From NCBI GenBank assembly GCA_023421135.1, contig JAEZUG010000017.1, positions 1-14,226 of the forward strand: a stretch of DNA of 14,226 bases. The letters run 5' to 3'. This DNA comes from Candidatus Cloacimonadota bacterium (lineage in GTDB: Bacteria > Cloacimonadota > Cloacimonadia > Cloacimonadales > Cloacimonadaceae). The notes beneath the pieces are model-generated. The model searched no databases, was not told where the DNA came from, and was given only the letters and a program-made list of their open reading frames with translations. Shown here in pieces: positions 1-8,400 of this stretch (position 1 is the first letter of the stretch; each line of letters begins with the position of its first letter). Made by a program: the position numbers and the translations under genes.

Positions 1-152
1 GCCCAATGCATACCCTTGTTTTCTTCTCCGGAGGACAGGAAGAAGAACACCAGGGCAATAACAGCCATAATGATACTCAAGATTGGTATCCTCAGTGTGG
101 TCAACGAACATATGCCTGCACCAAAGCCAACGGCAGTCTTCCAGTTTTGCAT
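1..152 (-). CDS. Small membrane protein, N-terminal part only (3' end outside window)
   Basis: I do not recognise the family. The reading frame opens with ATG at 152-150 and stays open for 50 codons to the window edge. The start is supported by GGAG five bases upstream and a promoter-like pair further back. The N-terminus reads MQNWKTAVGFGAGICS, followed by a hydrophobic stretch at about residues 21-40 (RIPILSIIMAVIALVFFFLS) and then a polar, acidic turn (SGEENKG). This suits a single-pass or multi-pass inner-membrane protein with a short N-terminal tail; it lacks the n-region and cleavage site of a classical signal peptide. An ATG six codons upstream, at 170-168, is in frame but is where the Shine-Dalgarno sequence would then fall inside the gene. 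The gene diverges from the unit starting at 342. Function cannot be assigned from this fragment. Confidence 0.7.
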   Translation of the reverse strand, partial: MQNWKTAVGFGAGICSLTTLRIPILSIIMAVIALVFFFLSSGEENKGMHW

Positions 153-184
153 AAGATCTCCTTTGGTCATCCAGAATTACATAT

Positions 185-212
185 ATGATAGGCGTTTATC
201 TTCACTTTGCAA
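185..212 (-). promoter_or_regulatory. Candidate sigma-70-like promoter of the gene starting at 152
   Basis: On the minus strand TTGCAA (212-207) is followed after 16 bases by TATCAT (190-185), a five-of-six match to the -10 consensus. The -10 box ends 32 bases before the ATG at 152, leaving room for a short leader with its GGAG. The assignment is by eye. Confidence 0.5.
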
Positions 213-284
213 GAGCATATCTCTCCCTTCGAAACACTCTTCACCAAGGATACTATCATTCCTTCCGGCTTATCAAGAATGCAC

Positions 285-312
285 TTGACCAGATGGCAGC
301 GATCTGAATACT
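285..312 (+). promoter_or_regulatory. Candidate promoter of the 342-1725 unit
   Basis: TTGACC (285-290) is followed after 16 bases by AATACT (307-312), a four-of-six match to TATAAT. It lies 29 bases before the ATG at 342 and faces away from the minus-strand promoter at 185-212, so the 189-bp gap between the two start codons is a divergent promoter region. It belongs to the recurrent CTTGAC set described in the findings. Confidence 0.45.
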
Positions 313-341
313 AAGACTCAACTATCCCAAAAGGAGGACCG

Positions 342-659
342 ATGACCAGTATTGAGAGCTTTATTGATCTGCTGAAGCAACGGGGAAAGCAAGCCAGCAC
401 TATTGACCTTGCTCAGGAGCTGTTGGAACACTACTATGAGTTTGGGACGGATCGGGACTTGGAAGTGGAATTGCTGGATTCCGTGTTGTCAGGTAGCGCT
501 TGCTGTCGCTTCTCTATCTGGCTACCGGTGTAGCAGCTATCAGAAGGGAAAGATTCAATTTGTTGTTGAGAGATTGTGTCTAAGGTCAATGTAAAAAAAG
601 CACTTGACATCTTGGAAGAAGAAACAAATCTTGCCAAAAGGATCATAAGTGGAGGATGA
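342..659 (+). pseudogene. Small unknown protein (about 105 aa) interrupted by two compensating frameshifts
   Basis: Family not recognised. The ATG at 342 has a strong AAGGAGG just upstream, and the first 52 codons look coding (MTSIESFIDLLKQRGKQAST, later LAQELLEHYYEFG and LEVELLDSVLSGS). The frame then runs into a poor stretch and a TAG at 531. Coding-like text continues in another frame from 497 (RLLSLLYLATGVAAIRRERF, to about 571) and returns to the first frame near 570-573 (IVSKVNVKKALDILEEE, then TNLAKRIISGG), ending at TGA 657-659. One missing base near 497 and one extra base near 569-572 would restore a single frame of 106 codons. The protein would be helix-rich and cytoplasmic, with no signal peptide. 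Its TGA sits one base before the next gene's ATG, the spacing of translationally coupled partners. It could be a true pseudogene or an intact gene with two sequencing errors; alternatively only the 63-residue first frame is translated. Confidence 0.6.
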
Positions 660-660
660 T

Positions 661-1725
661 ATGCGCTGGATGTATCCAATGCTGTTTCTGGCAGTGTTCA
701 TACTGCTGGGAGCAAGTAAGTGCAGCGACAACACCGCAACACCGGTGAAGATATACTGTAGCATCAAATCAGATGGCAGCCAATTTATGTGCGTTGATAA
801 CAGCTTGTCGATTGCTACTATGGGAAGGCCGTTTTACGTGAATGAAGACATGATTGTTCAGCTAGGTGATCGCTTGAGTAAGCGCGAGCCTGGGGGCTCT
901 CTCACCAATCTTTCGCCAGATGGGTTATCGATCACAGACCACCAGTACTTGGCAATCGATCACGACAGACATATTTTGTACTTTTCCGGCAATTACTCTA
1001 TCTACCAAGTAGGTTTTAATGGGGAGAACTGCTCCCAAATCAGTCCCACCGACGGTTTATACACAGCTCCGGCTCTATCCAGTTGTGGGAACTATCTCAC
1101 AGCTATCCGGGATCAACAGATAGCCCGGATGAACCTGCAGACGGGAGAATGGATAGTCCTGCCGTCGCCGGTGACTGCCTTTTATGCCACCTACATCGGA
1201 GAGACCGGGGAATACTACTTTTTTAGCCGTCATGTCGATCACAACATGCCGGAAATGGCTCTCTGTAAGCTCAGCGCTCAGCAGGATTCCACGCAGATAC
1301 TCTTCTTATATGATTCAGATATACCTAAGCTATATAACGCCCAGTGTAGCCCTGATTTCCGCTACTTTGCCATGCATAGAATGATTGAACCCCGCGGGGA
1401 ATGGGGCTTATTCAGCAGCTATTGGACACGCTTCAATTCCGATCTACAGGTCTATGACCGGCAAATACAGCAGAGCTTCACAATTCCGAATTGTTACAGC
1501 TACAGCTTCTCGCCCGATAAAGCCAGCCTCCTGTACTCCAGGGAGAATCATCGCATGTCTGATCTGATGCGCCTGGATCTTGCCACCCGAGAGTCCAGTA
1601 TGATCTGGGATGGTTATGTCCGACCCAATCACTATTCCTATTCCACCACGGAGATCTTTCCCCTGGAGGCAGGACAGAAGATACATCTTCAGGTCTGGGA
1701 ACGCAGGTGGAGAGAAGAAGACTAG
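661..1725 (+). CDS. Exported beta-propeller (TolB/WD40-like) protein
   Basis: 354 residues. I chose ATG 661 because GGAGG (651-655) lies five bases before it; a GTG at 649 would place that site inside the gene. Residues 1-19 form a signal peptide (MRWMYPMLFLAVFILLGAS). Cys21 follows, but Lys20 makes a poor lipobox, so lipidation is doubtful. The rest is beta-rich, with three SPD turns (residues 85-87, 230-232 and 284-286) in the contexts NLSPDG, QCSPDF and FSPDKAS, typical of TolB-type propeller blades, and blade-like phrases such as ILYFSG and YYFFSRH. No catalytic motif is visible. It has eight cysteines (21, 33, 44, 124, 142, 202, 229, 278), many for an exported protein, so disulfides are possible. 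It is probably periplasmic or envelope-bound, acting as a binding or scaffold domain. It overlaps nothing but is tightly coupled to the broken gene upstream and converges on the barrel gene at 1746. Confidence 0.8.
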   Translation: MRWMYPMLFLAVFILLGASKCSDNTATPVKIYCSIKSDGSQFMCVDNSLSIATMGRPFYVNEDMIVQLGDRLSKREPGGSLTNLSPDGLSITDHQYLAIDHDRHILYFSGNYSIYQVGFNGENCSQISPTDGLYTAPALSSCGNYLTAIRDQQIARMNLQTGEWIVLPSPVTAFYATYIGETGEYYFFSRHVDHNMPEMALCKLSAQQDSTQILFLYDSDIPKLYNAQCSPDFRYFAMHRMIEPRGEWGLFSSYWTRFNSDLQVYDRQIQQSFTIPNCYSYSFSPDKASLLYSRENHRMSDLMRLDLATRESSMIWDGYVRPNHYSYSTTEIFPLEAGQKIHLQVWERRWREED

Positions 1726-1745
1726 AGCAGTCCTGACTTGGTGGT

Positions 1746-2420
1746 TTATTTCCCTATGAAGACTGTGCCTGAAAGCCCCAAGGAAGACCGACGCAGCTTT
1801 CCTATGGAAAACAGCTCTACTGAGGAGCTGGACAGGTCTTGCCAATAGTATAGTTCCAAGCTTCCTCGGCGACCCTTGGTGCCCAGACAGAGCCCCAGCC
1901 CGGATATTGGATCGTTGAAGGAATCGTTCAGATTCAATACCTCGTTATCATCTTCATCCAAATAGTGCAGATCGTTAAAGGCTCTGGCCAAGTACACCTT
2001 GTCCATATACACGGAGGCACCCAGGAAGATTGTGTGTCCGGTTTCCTTCTGGATAAAGTGCCACCTGGTACCCACAGACAAGCGGGCAGCAAGTGTCAGT
2101 AGATTGATATCCATATCCATGACATAAGGATAGGGGTTATATACCCTGCGTCCTGAGCTGAACATCTGCTGGCTGAGGCCTCCCCTGATCTGGAAGCGGG
2201 AAGATATGGGATAGTTGTAATTCACGCCCAAACCAAGCGCTGCGCTAGAGCTCCACAGATCACCCGAATTGGACTCAGTAATTTTTCCAGAACCCAGGAT
2301 AAACTCGATATCCAGCTTTTTTACTTCAAAGCTCAGTGAGTCCCTTTCTATGGTTTCCTCCTGAGCAAAAGCACTTGCACAACCTAGCAGTATCAATAGC
2401 ACAATAACGAAATGTTTCAT
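1746..2420 (-). CDS. Outer-membrane beta-barrel protein
   Basis: 224 residues. ATG at 2420 is preceded by AGGAG at normal spacing. Residues 1-19 are a Sec signal peptide ending CASAFA, with Gln20 as the likely mature N-terminus. The mature part alternates hydrophobic and polar residues in segments that end in aromatic belts (for example AALGLGVNYNYPIS, RFQIRGGLSQQMF, INLLTLAARLSVGTRWHF, HTIFLGASVYMDKVYL, SGLGLCLGTKGRRGSLELYY, SLGLSGTVFIGK), the pattern of a small barrel of about eight to ten strands. An acidic stretch (LDEDDNEVLNLND, near residue 150) would be an extracellular loop. The protein ends in FIGK, not in the aromatic residue favoured by the BAM machinery. It follows the 775-residue secreted protein on the same strand with a 98-bp gap that contains a TTGACA, so it may have its own promoter. 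Transport, adhesion or structural roles cannot be told apart. The plus-strand gene ends 20 bp away and I see no hairpin terminator between them. Confidence 0.8.
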   Translation of the reverse strand: MKHFVIVLLILLGCASAFAQEETIERDSLSFEVKKLDIEFILGSGKITESNSGDLWSSSAALGLGVNYNYPISSRFQIRGGLSQQMFSSGRRVYNPYPYVMDMDINLLTLAARLSVGTRWHFIQKETGHTIFLGASVYMDKVYLARAFNDLHYLDEDDNEVLNLNDSFNDPISGLGLCLGTKGRRGSLELYYWQDLSSSSVELFSIGKLRRSSLGLSGTVFIGK

Positions 2421-2461
2421 CTACAATCTCCTATTTGCACAGTCGATTAGTTCTCGATCCA

Positions 2462-2467
2462 TGTCAA
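2462..2467 (-). promoter_or_regulatory. TTGACA element, possible -35 box of the barrel gene at 2420
   Basis: TTGACA on the minus strand (context CTCTTGACAT) ends 41 bases before the ATG at 2420, between the stop of the 775-residue gene and the barrel gene. No convincing -10 box sits 16-18 bases downstream, so only the -35-like part is claimed. Confidence 0.3.
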
Positions 2468-2518
2468 GAGCTTTGTTGATTTCATGCAGTTACTGAAGTC
2501 TCTACACCCTTCTGCTTA

Positions 2519-4846
2519 TCACTGTGAATCACTGGCTACTATTCTGAAGAACCTTTTTGAGCTTCCCAGTTCGGAGATCACAGCCGAAAGATTCCTGGTT
2601 TGAGTTACAAAGTTCTCCGGACCCGGTGTGAAGTCCGGCTGATCTGAAGCATAGATCAGATAGGTAATAAGATTCTGCTCAGGATAGGAGTTCCCGTCCA
2701 GAGTCCCTTCGGTCACTTCGTTCCAATCCAGACGTAAGTTATTTCCACTCATCCGACTTAGAGCGACTCCGGTAGGCATCATGGGAGGGATATTATCCAC
2801 GGAGTAACCGAATAGCCCGATAGAATCCCAAAAGTACACATTGTCAAAATAGGTCACAACAAAGACTTCACCATGGGTTCCGGTAGCTGAGGAATCCTGC
2901 AGAGTGGGCACAATCAGACTGTAAGCACTGCGGTTCATCGCCTTCACCTGCCCCAGAAAGGTCAGAATACGATCGTTTTGTATCCAGCATATCTTGGATG
3001 AGGAAGCAATAAGTTCCGGGCTGATCTCTCTGGGATCTCTCACGATCACAGCATCTTCCAGGTCTTGAGCTCTGCCTTCTGAACTGCGGAATACATGATA
3101 CCAGGCTGCGGGGTCCCAAGTGCTGTCCTTCTCATTGGGATACCACCGCAGGTCTATCTGATGCCCCTGATCCGGAGAGACGTCCATTGCGCTGTATAAT
3201 GTGGGTTTTAACTTACGGGCATACATTCCGATATCCGGAAGGCTCAAATCGGCATCGCAGACCCCGCTCAGATAGTCACCGGCATCAATACAGGGAGACA
3301 GATCTTGCAGCCGCCAATTTGCCACATAGGCATCATAATCCGTTCCTGCTCCTGAAGTGGGACTAACAAAGAGTGGATTTGTGGCAATGCAGTATTGATA
3401 ATTCTGAGGATTGATCCCAAGTATGGAATAGATACCGTTTCTTACGCAGCAAAACATCACCTGGAGCTTCTCATGATTACTGCTTGTATTGTTTATCTCG
3501 TGGATAGTACTGGGCAGATTACCCCAAATAATGGAATTCTTGAGCCTCACATAGGCAGAGGAATAGAGCCCGTAGCTCCAATTGTTCACCAGGTTACAAT
3601 GATCAATCTCCAACCAAGCACTGCTGATGCTGTTGTACACATATATGCCAGAGCCGCTGTTATTGGCCACAGTGTGTCTTAGCAAAGCTCCGCTGCAGTT
3701 ATAAAGATAGATTGCCCCGGTTATAGCGGGAATGCTATTGTTCAAAACCATGTTGTCGGTTACCCCAGCAAGATTGCAGCCTATCAGAGCCAAAGCTCCA
3801 TGCTGAGACGTCTCAGTTACAGAATTGCTGACAATTCTATTACGTGTAAGGTTGGGACTGCCGCCCTCCCAAAAAATACCCGAGCCATTTCCGGTGGAAG
3901 AATTACCCGTGATGAAGCAACCATAAAGCTTGACGTCTGAGTATAAACCCCGGATACCTCCACCCTGCCCGGATGAACTATTATTCTTAATCTCACAATT
4001 GCTAATGCGGACCTTAGGGCTGTTCTCCAGCTCGACGGCTGAATCTACACTGCGTTGTATCACACACCAATCCAGGATAGTAGAATCGTTGGTCGCAGCT
4101 ACGTTAATCAGGTCTATACCCGTCCACAATGTAGCAGCACTGGCAGTTGAGATGCTTATCTTCTGCTGAGCTGTTCCAATAGCCCGCAAACTACCCTGAA
4201 CAACAATAGAGGAATTGCTGGCCATGCTTAGGATCACGCCTGGCAGAATGGTTAGGATCTGATCGGAAGGAATAATCACACTCCCGACCGGTTGATAGAT
4301 AGTGTCCGACCACAGGCCTGTTCCCAGGGTATTGCTGTAGCTTAAGCTGAAGTCATCAATCCACCAGTAATTCAGGTTGTAGGTATCACCAGTAAAGACA
4401 AAAGCCAGATACGTGGTGTTTGATCTTCCCAATTCCCAGGGTATAGTAGCAGTAACTGATTGTGCGGCGAGATCTTGGGTCGGATTCGTGCTCCAGACTG
4501 TATTCCAAGTGTTCAGATCGGTAGAGATTTGCACTGAGAGGTTAAAGGTTCCCTGGTATAAATCCACTTTGTGTTTGAAGGATAACGTCATATCATGCAC
4601 TTTGCGGGTATCAAAGGCGTATGAGTAGTATCTGAAAGTTCCTGATTCTTCAGGTTCCCAATTGAACATCAGTTCACCCGTGCCCCCTCCTGCATTATTG
4701 GTATTGCTGTGGAGCCAATGAATACCCGCAGAACCCGTCTGAGTCCAACCAGTGGGCAAAACACCTGATGATGGCCAGGACATTATCTCCTCTGCAGCTA
4801 GACCTATTACAACTAATAACAGTGCTATGACAAGAACATACTTCAT
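2519..4846 (-). CDS. Secreted jelly-roll / right-handed beta-helix / Fn3 protein
   Basis: 775 residues. ATG at 4846 follows GGGAG at six bases. Residues 1-18 are a signal peptide (ends GLAA, then EEIMSW). About 20-168 is a jelly-roll, lectin-like domain (LPTGWTQTGS near the start, FKHKV, LAFVFTGDT, WWIDDFSLSY at its end), as in choice-of-anchor or MAM-like modules. About 180-545 is a right-handed parallel beta-helix: successive rungs carry Asn ladders and Gly turns (ISNCEIKNN, GCFITGNSS, NRIVSNS, DNMVLNNS, HTVANNSGSGIYVYN), and it closes with NPLFVSPT and WRLQDLSPCIDAGD, a signature of Bacteroidota-type beta-helix proteins. About 555-680 and 682-775 are Fn3-like. It is probably surface-exposed and carbohydrate-associated. 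It ends at FFRIVASDSQ with no YPNP sorting domain, unlike the 1063-residue neighbour, so its route or anchor is unclear. No catalytic residues are identifiable. Confidence 0.85.
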   Translation of the reverse strand: MKYVLVIALLLVVIGLAAEEIMSWPSSGVLPTGWTQTGSAGIHWLHSNTNNAGGGTGELMFNWEPEESGTFRYYSYAFDTRKVHDMTLSFKHKVDLYQGTFNLSVQISTDLNTWNTVWSTNPTQDLAAQSVTATIPWELGRSNTTYLAFVFTGDTYNLNYWWIDDFSLSYSNTLGTGLWSDTIYQPVGSVIIPSDQILTILPGVILSMASNSSIVVQGSLRAIGTAQQKISISTASAATLWTGIDLINVAATNDSTILDWCVIQRSVDSAVELENSPKVRISNCEIKNNSSSGQGGGIRGLYSDVKLYGCFITGNSSTGNGSGIFWEGGSPNLTRNRIVSNSVTETSQHGALALIGCNLAGVTDNMVLNNSIPAITGAIYLYNCSGALLRHTVANNSGSGIYVYNSISSAWLEIDHCNLVNNWSYGLYSSAYVRLKNSIIWGNLPSTIHEINNTSSNHEKLQVMFCCVRNGIYSILGINPQNYQYCIATNPLFVSPTSGAGTDYDAYVANWRLQDLSPCIDAGDYLSGVCDADLSLPDIGMYARKLKPTLYSAMDVSPDQGHQIDLRWYPNEKDSTWDPAAWYHVFRSSEGRAQDLEDAVIVRDPREISPELIASSSKICWIQNDRILTFLGQVKAMNRSAYSLIVPTLQDSSATGTHGEVFVVTYFDNVYFWDSIGLFGYSVDNIPPMMPTGVALSRMSGNNLRLDWNEVTEGTLDGNSYPEQNLITYLIYASDQPDFTPGPENFVTQTRNLSAVISELGSSKRFFRIVASDSQ

Positions 4847-4860
4847 TCAATCTCCCTGAT

Positions 4861-4899
4861 GCCGGAACTATAAAGCTCTGTTTAAGTAAGCTTGCCGGC
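4861..4899 (-). repeat. Imperfect inverted repeat in the leader of the 775-residue gene
   Basis: GCCGG (4861-4865) pairs with CCGGC (4895-4899), and inside it AAGCT (4873-4877) pairs with AGCTT (4889-4893), leaving a seven-base bulge on one side, a one-base bulge on the other and an 11-base loop. It ends 14 bases before the start codon at 4846, so in RNA it would sit directly upstream of the GGGAG ribosome binding site. A regulatory role is only a possibility. Confidence 0.3.
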
Positions 4900-5162
4900 A
4901 ACCGTTTATTGAGATGAGTCTCTGTTAACGTTCACAGGTTTTGTCAACGAGAATCTTTCATATTCAGGATATTCATAATGAACTGTAGTCATCCTGCCTG
5001 TGCAATATGTTTATTAAGTGCAACCTGATGAATGCTCCAGACTATCGATCCCGGAAGGTCTGCGACCAAGCTCAAAGACTGAGAATACCTGAGAATTCCT
5101 CGGGTTTGCCTGAGCTTAGCCAAAACTCTGAATCATAGTCAGTTCGCATTCGGTATCATGCC

Positions 5163-5189
5163 AAAAAGCATTGTATATCAAGCTTTTTT
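5163..5189. repeat. A/T-rich terminator-like hairpin in the divergent intergenic region
   Basis: AAAAAGC (5163-5169) and GCTTTTT (5182-5188) form a seven-pair stem. With one bulged base, TTG and CAA add three pairs around a TATAT loop, and another T follows. It looks like a weak bidirectional intrinsic terminator, but no known gene ends here on either strand. Confidence 0.35.
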
Positions 5190-5275
5190 GCTCTCCATAC
5201 CCACAAAAGCCTTGACCTAAAAGCCTTTCAGCTCTGTCATGTCCCCAAAACCCTTTATTAAAGAGACTTTATGAC

Positions 5276-5304
5276 TTGAGAAATATAGCTAACTGCAATA
5301 CATT
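5276..5304 (+). promoter_or_regulatory. Candidate promoter of the 1063-residue secreted protein gene
   Basis: TTGAGA (5276-5281) and TACATT (5299-5304) are separated by 17 bases, matching the sigma-70 consensus at five and four of six positions. Transcription would begin near 5311, giving a leader of about 90 bases that contains the stem-loop at 5319-5341. The -10 box forms the loop of a perfect palindrome (5289-5314). Confidence 0.45.
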
Positions 5305-5314
5305 TTGCAGTTAG
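5289..5314. promoter_or_regulatory. Perfect 10-bp inverted repeat centred on the -10 box (candidate operator)
   Basis: CTAACTGCAA (5289-5298) and TTGCAGTTAG (5305-5314) are exact reverse complements separated by TACATT. Because the spacer is the candidate -10 box, a dimeric regulator bound to both arms would block the promoter. If transcription instead starts further upstream, the same repeat would form a strong RNA hairpin. Confidence 0.45.
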
Positions 5315-5318
5315 TGAA

Positions 5319-5341
5319 GGCAATAACACAACTGTGTTGCC
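5319..5341 (+). promoter_or_regulatory. Stem-loop in the 5' leader of the 1063-residue protein gene
   Basis: GGCAA (5319-5323) pairs with TTGCC (5337-5341); after a three-base bulge CAC pairs with GTG around an AACT loop. From the proposed promoter this hairpin would lie within about ten bases of the transcript's 5' end. A run of seven T (5365-5371) follows, too far away to make it a terminator. A 5' stability element is one reading. Confidence 0.35.
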
Positions 5342-5401
5342 CCAATTACTTGTGCCTTATCCGCTTTTTTTAATCACAATAAAATAGACAAGGAGAACTC
5401 G

Positions 5402-8400
5402 ATGAAGCGAACATTAAAAATCGCCTTGTTCCTGGTGCTGGCACTGGGAATGTTCACTGGTCTCTGGGCTGATCTGATCACGATCGGCACAGGCACTATT
5501 AATGCTTACGAACCGATAGCCTCTCTCTATGGTTATCACCGCAGTGCGGCTATTTACACAGCCGCAGAAATTGGTGGCTCAGGAACTATCAATAGTATTT
5601 CCTACAAAGCCTACAACACCACCACCACTTCTATCCCTATCAAAGTTTACATTACTACAACCACTTCCAGCGTACTGACCCCAGCCCAACACTGGGGAAC
5701 CCTAACTGCTGGCCTTACCCCCTTGTATGATGCTACTTTCAGCGGAACAACCGCCGGGGAATGGAAGACCATCACTCTGGATACGCCTTTCAACTATAGC
5801 AGCACAAACCTTCTGGTGCTGATCGAATCCAGCTACGGCGGCAGCGGAACATCTGGTCCCCAGTGGTATTACTCCACAGCCACCAGCAAGAACCAGTATA
5901 TCAGAAAAGACACAACTGCTCCGACAACTGAAACGGGCACAGTTAATAGCAACCGTCCCAATATCCAGCTTGATATGAGCAGCTATAGCGCTTTCGCTTC
6001 TGAATTTGCAGTTAACCCCACTTCAATAGACTTTGGACTGGTGGAGATGAACACCACCTCAACCTACACCAATGTAACAGTCAGCAACAACGGTGGCGGC
6101 ATTCTGAATATCACAGGAGCTGAACTGGGTGGTGCAGATGCTGCCAGATTCATTCTCGACATGAACAGCAATCCCCTGCCCTGGGCAATCGGAGCCGGAC
6201 AAAGCAAGATTGTAAGACTTGCTTTCAATCCTCAGACAGAAACTACTTACAACGCTTACCTCAGATTTACCGGCGATGCCAAGATAGATCATGATGTAGC
6301 TCTCACAGGCACCGGATATGACATCTCTCTGGATGTACCTTTTACCGAAACCTTCGCAAGCTACCCGCCCCTGAACTGGGCACGCTTCAGCGGTCTTATG
6401 GCAGATCCTTCCGTCCTGACATCCACTTCTTTGGGCTGGGGTTCCGATGGCTTTGCCAATATCGGCTCCAGCGGCTCAGCAAGAGTGAACATATATGGTA
6501 CATCTGTCAAATACTGGCTGGTAACGCCTCCGATCAATATCACACCCGATATGCAGCTCAAATTTGATTTGGCTTTAACGGATTATGCAGACGTAACTGC
6601 CCCAACCGGAACCCAGGATGATGACAGATTTGCTGTGGTCATCTCCTATGACAACGGCGCTACCTGGAGCTCTGCCAATACACTCAGGCTCTGGGACAAT
6701 GCCGGCTCACCTTTTGTTTACAACAACATCTCCCTCACCGGTGAGACCATAACAATTCAGCTTCCAGCTATCACCGGAACTGTCAAAATCGCTTTCTACG
6801 GTGAATCAACCGTAAACGGCAATGGCGACAACGATCTCTTTGTGGATAATGTGACTGTTGAGCCTATCCCCACCACTCCGATCTTTGCGATCACACCCGA
6901 AAGCAAAAACTGGGAACAAGTATCGATCAACACAACTGCTTCTCAGCTCTTTAGCATCACAAACAATGGCACCGGTTCTCTGGAACTGAGTGAGATCAGC
7001 CTTGTGGATAACGTTGATGCCTGCTTCAGCTTTGCAGCAGATCCCGTCCTTGCTCCTCTGGCCAATGGTGAGAATCTCAGCTTCACAATCAACTTCTCCC
7101 CCACAACTGAAGGTGCCAAAACAGCAACCCTGAGAGTGGTTGATACCCTGAGCAGGACCGAACACCTGATCCCGTTGAGCGGTATTGGTTTCGACAGCCA
7201 AATCAACGACTTCCCCTACCTGATGGATTTCGAAGCCCAGAGCACCATACCAGTGGGTTGGACAAAAATCGTGCAAACCGGTAATGACATTACTATCAAT
7301 GACGGCACCAGCTATAACCATAGCCCGGAAGGAAGCAAATCCCTGAGGTTCAGCTCCTTCAGCAACAGCTATGATTACAATCAGTATCTCTTCACTGCAC
7401 CGATTGAAGTGACTGCTCCCTACACCCACCTCTCCTTCTGGCACAAGATGTACACCTCCAGTGTCGAGACTTTGGAATGGGGCATTGCCACCACCACAAA
7501 TCCGGATCATTACACTTGGACTGCTGTAGATCTGGATTGGAACAGCTTCCAGGAAAGCACTGTGGATCTGAGTGCCTATGTGGGACAGACAATCTACCTG
7601 GGCTTCCATTACTATGGTGACTATGCCTATTACGTCTATCTGGATGATATCAGCATCACTCAGCACTTTGACTATGCTGAAGGCGTCGAAGTCCCCATCA
7701 CTATAGGTAGCGTAAACGTTACCGGTGGAAACGCCAACGACGTTCCCGCAGCCACAGTTCCTGCCATACCCAATGGCAGCTTCACACCTGAATACAGCAC
7801 TGTGATGCAGCTTCTGGGAGCCGGTCCTTGGACAGTTTCCTTCACCACTCCTCAACCCTGGGGTGCCTGGTACAGCTATACCAGCTCAGCCTGGATGGTG
7901 GTGGAAAACCTCGGTGGAACCATCACTTTCGTGATTCCCGCCGGTGGTAAAGAGATCCCGGAAGTTCCCATGGTCTTTGGTCCCGTGGATCCCACCCTGC
8001 CAGTGGAACTGAGTTCTTTCAGCGCCATTCTGACTGCTGAACACTTTGTGAAACTGAATTGGGTATCCGAATCCGAGACCAATATGCTGGGATACCGCGT
8101 TTATCGCTCTGAGACTTCAGACTACGCTACAGCAATCCTGATCACTCCTGTGATGATGGCAGCCACAAACAGCTCCACTCAGCAGACTTATAGCCTCACA
8201 GACAGTGAAGTTGCCTTAAACAGCACCTATTACTACTGGCTGGAAGCCGTCGATATGAGCCACAGCGTGCTCTATGGCCCCAATACGGTACTGGTTACCG
8301 GTGAGAGTACTCCCACCGTTCCCACAATCACCACTCTGGGCAATGCTTACCCCAATCCTTTCCGCACACAGACTTCAATTGCTCTGTCTGTGAAGGAAAA

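Larger units (their letters stand above)
4847..5401. other. Divergent intergenic region, 555 bp, with inverted repeats and no convincing gene
   Basis: The region separates two divergently transcribed secreted-protein genes. Besides the separately listed elements it holds TTGACA on the minus strand at 4947-4942 (95 bp before the 4846 start), a CTTGACC at 5211-5217, a 10-bp direct repeat CTGAGAATAC/CTGAGAATTC at 5079-5098, and a short hairpin CTCGGG-TTTG-CCTGAG at 5099-5114 with one G-U pair. The only short frame that stands out, 36 codons at 5028-5138, lacks a ribosome binding site. Confidence 0.6.

Noticed and set aside
16..288. 90-codon plus-strand frame at the left edge
   Set aside because: It runs opposite the minus-strand membrane protein with a good Shine-Dalgarno site and TM segment, and crosses both divergent promoters.
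342..659. Programmed ribosomal frameshifting as the reason for the two frame changes
   Set aside because: Neither switch point has a slippery heptamer or a clear downstream pseudoknot, and two opposite programmed shifts in one short gene would be extraordinary.
1726..1745. Terminator between the convergent genes ending at 1725 and 1746
   Set aside because: The 20 bases contain no inverted repeat or T tract.
5028..5138. 36-codon open frame in the divergent intergenic region
   Set aside because: No ribosome binding site, no hydrophobic or repetitive pattern, and it overlaps a direct repeat and a hairpin.
6806..7855. 349-codon open frame on the minus strand
   Set aside because: It lies wholly opposite the well-supported 1063-residue secreted protein gene, and its translation has no family resemblance or start signal.
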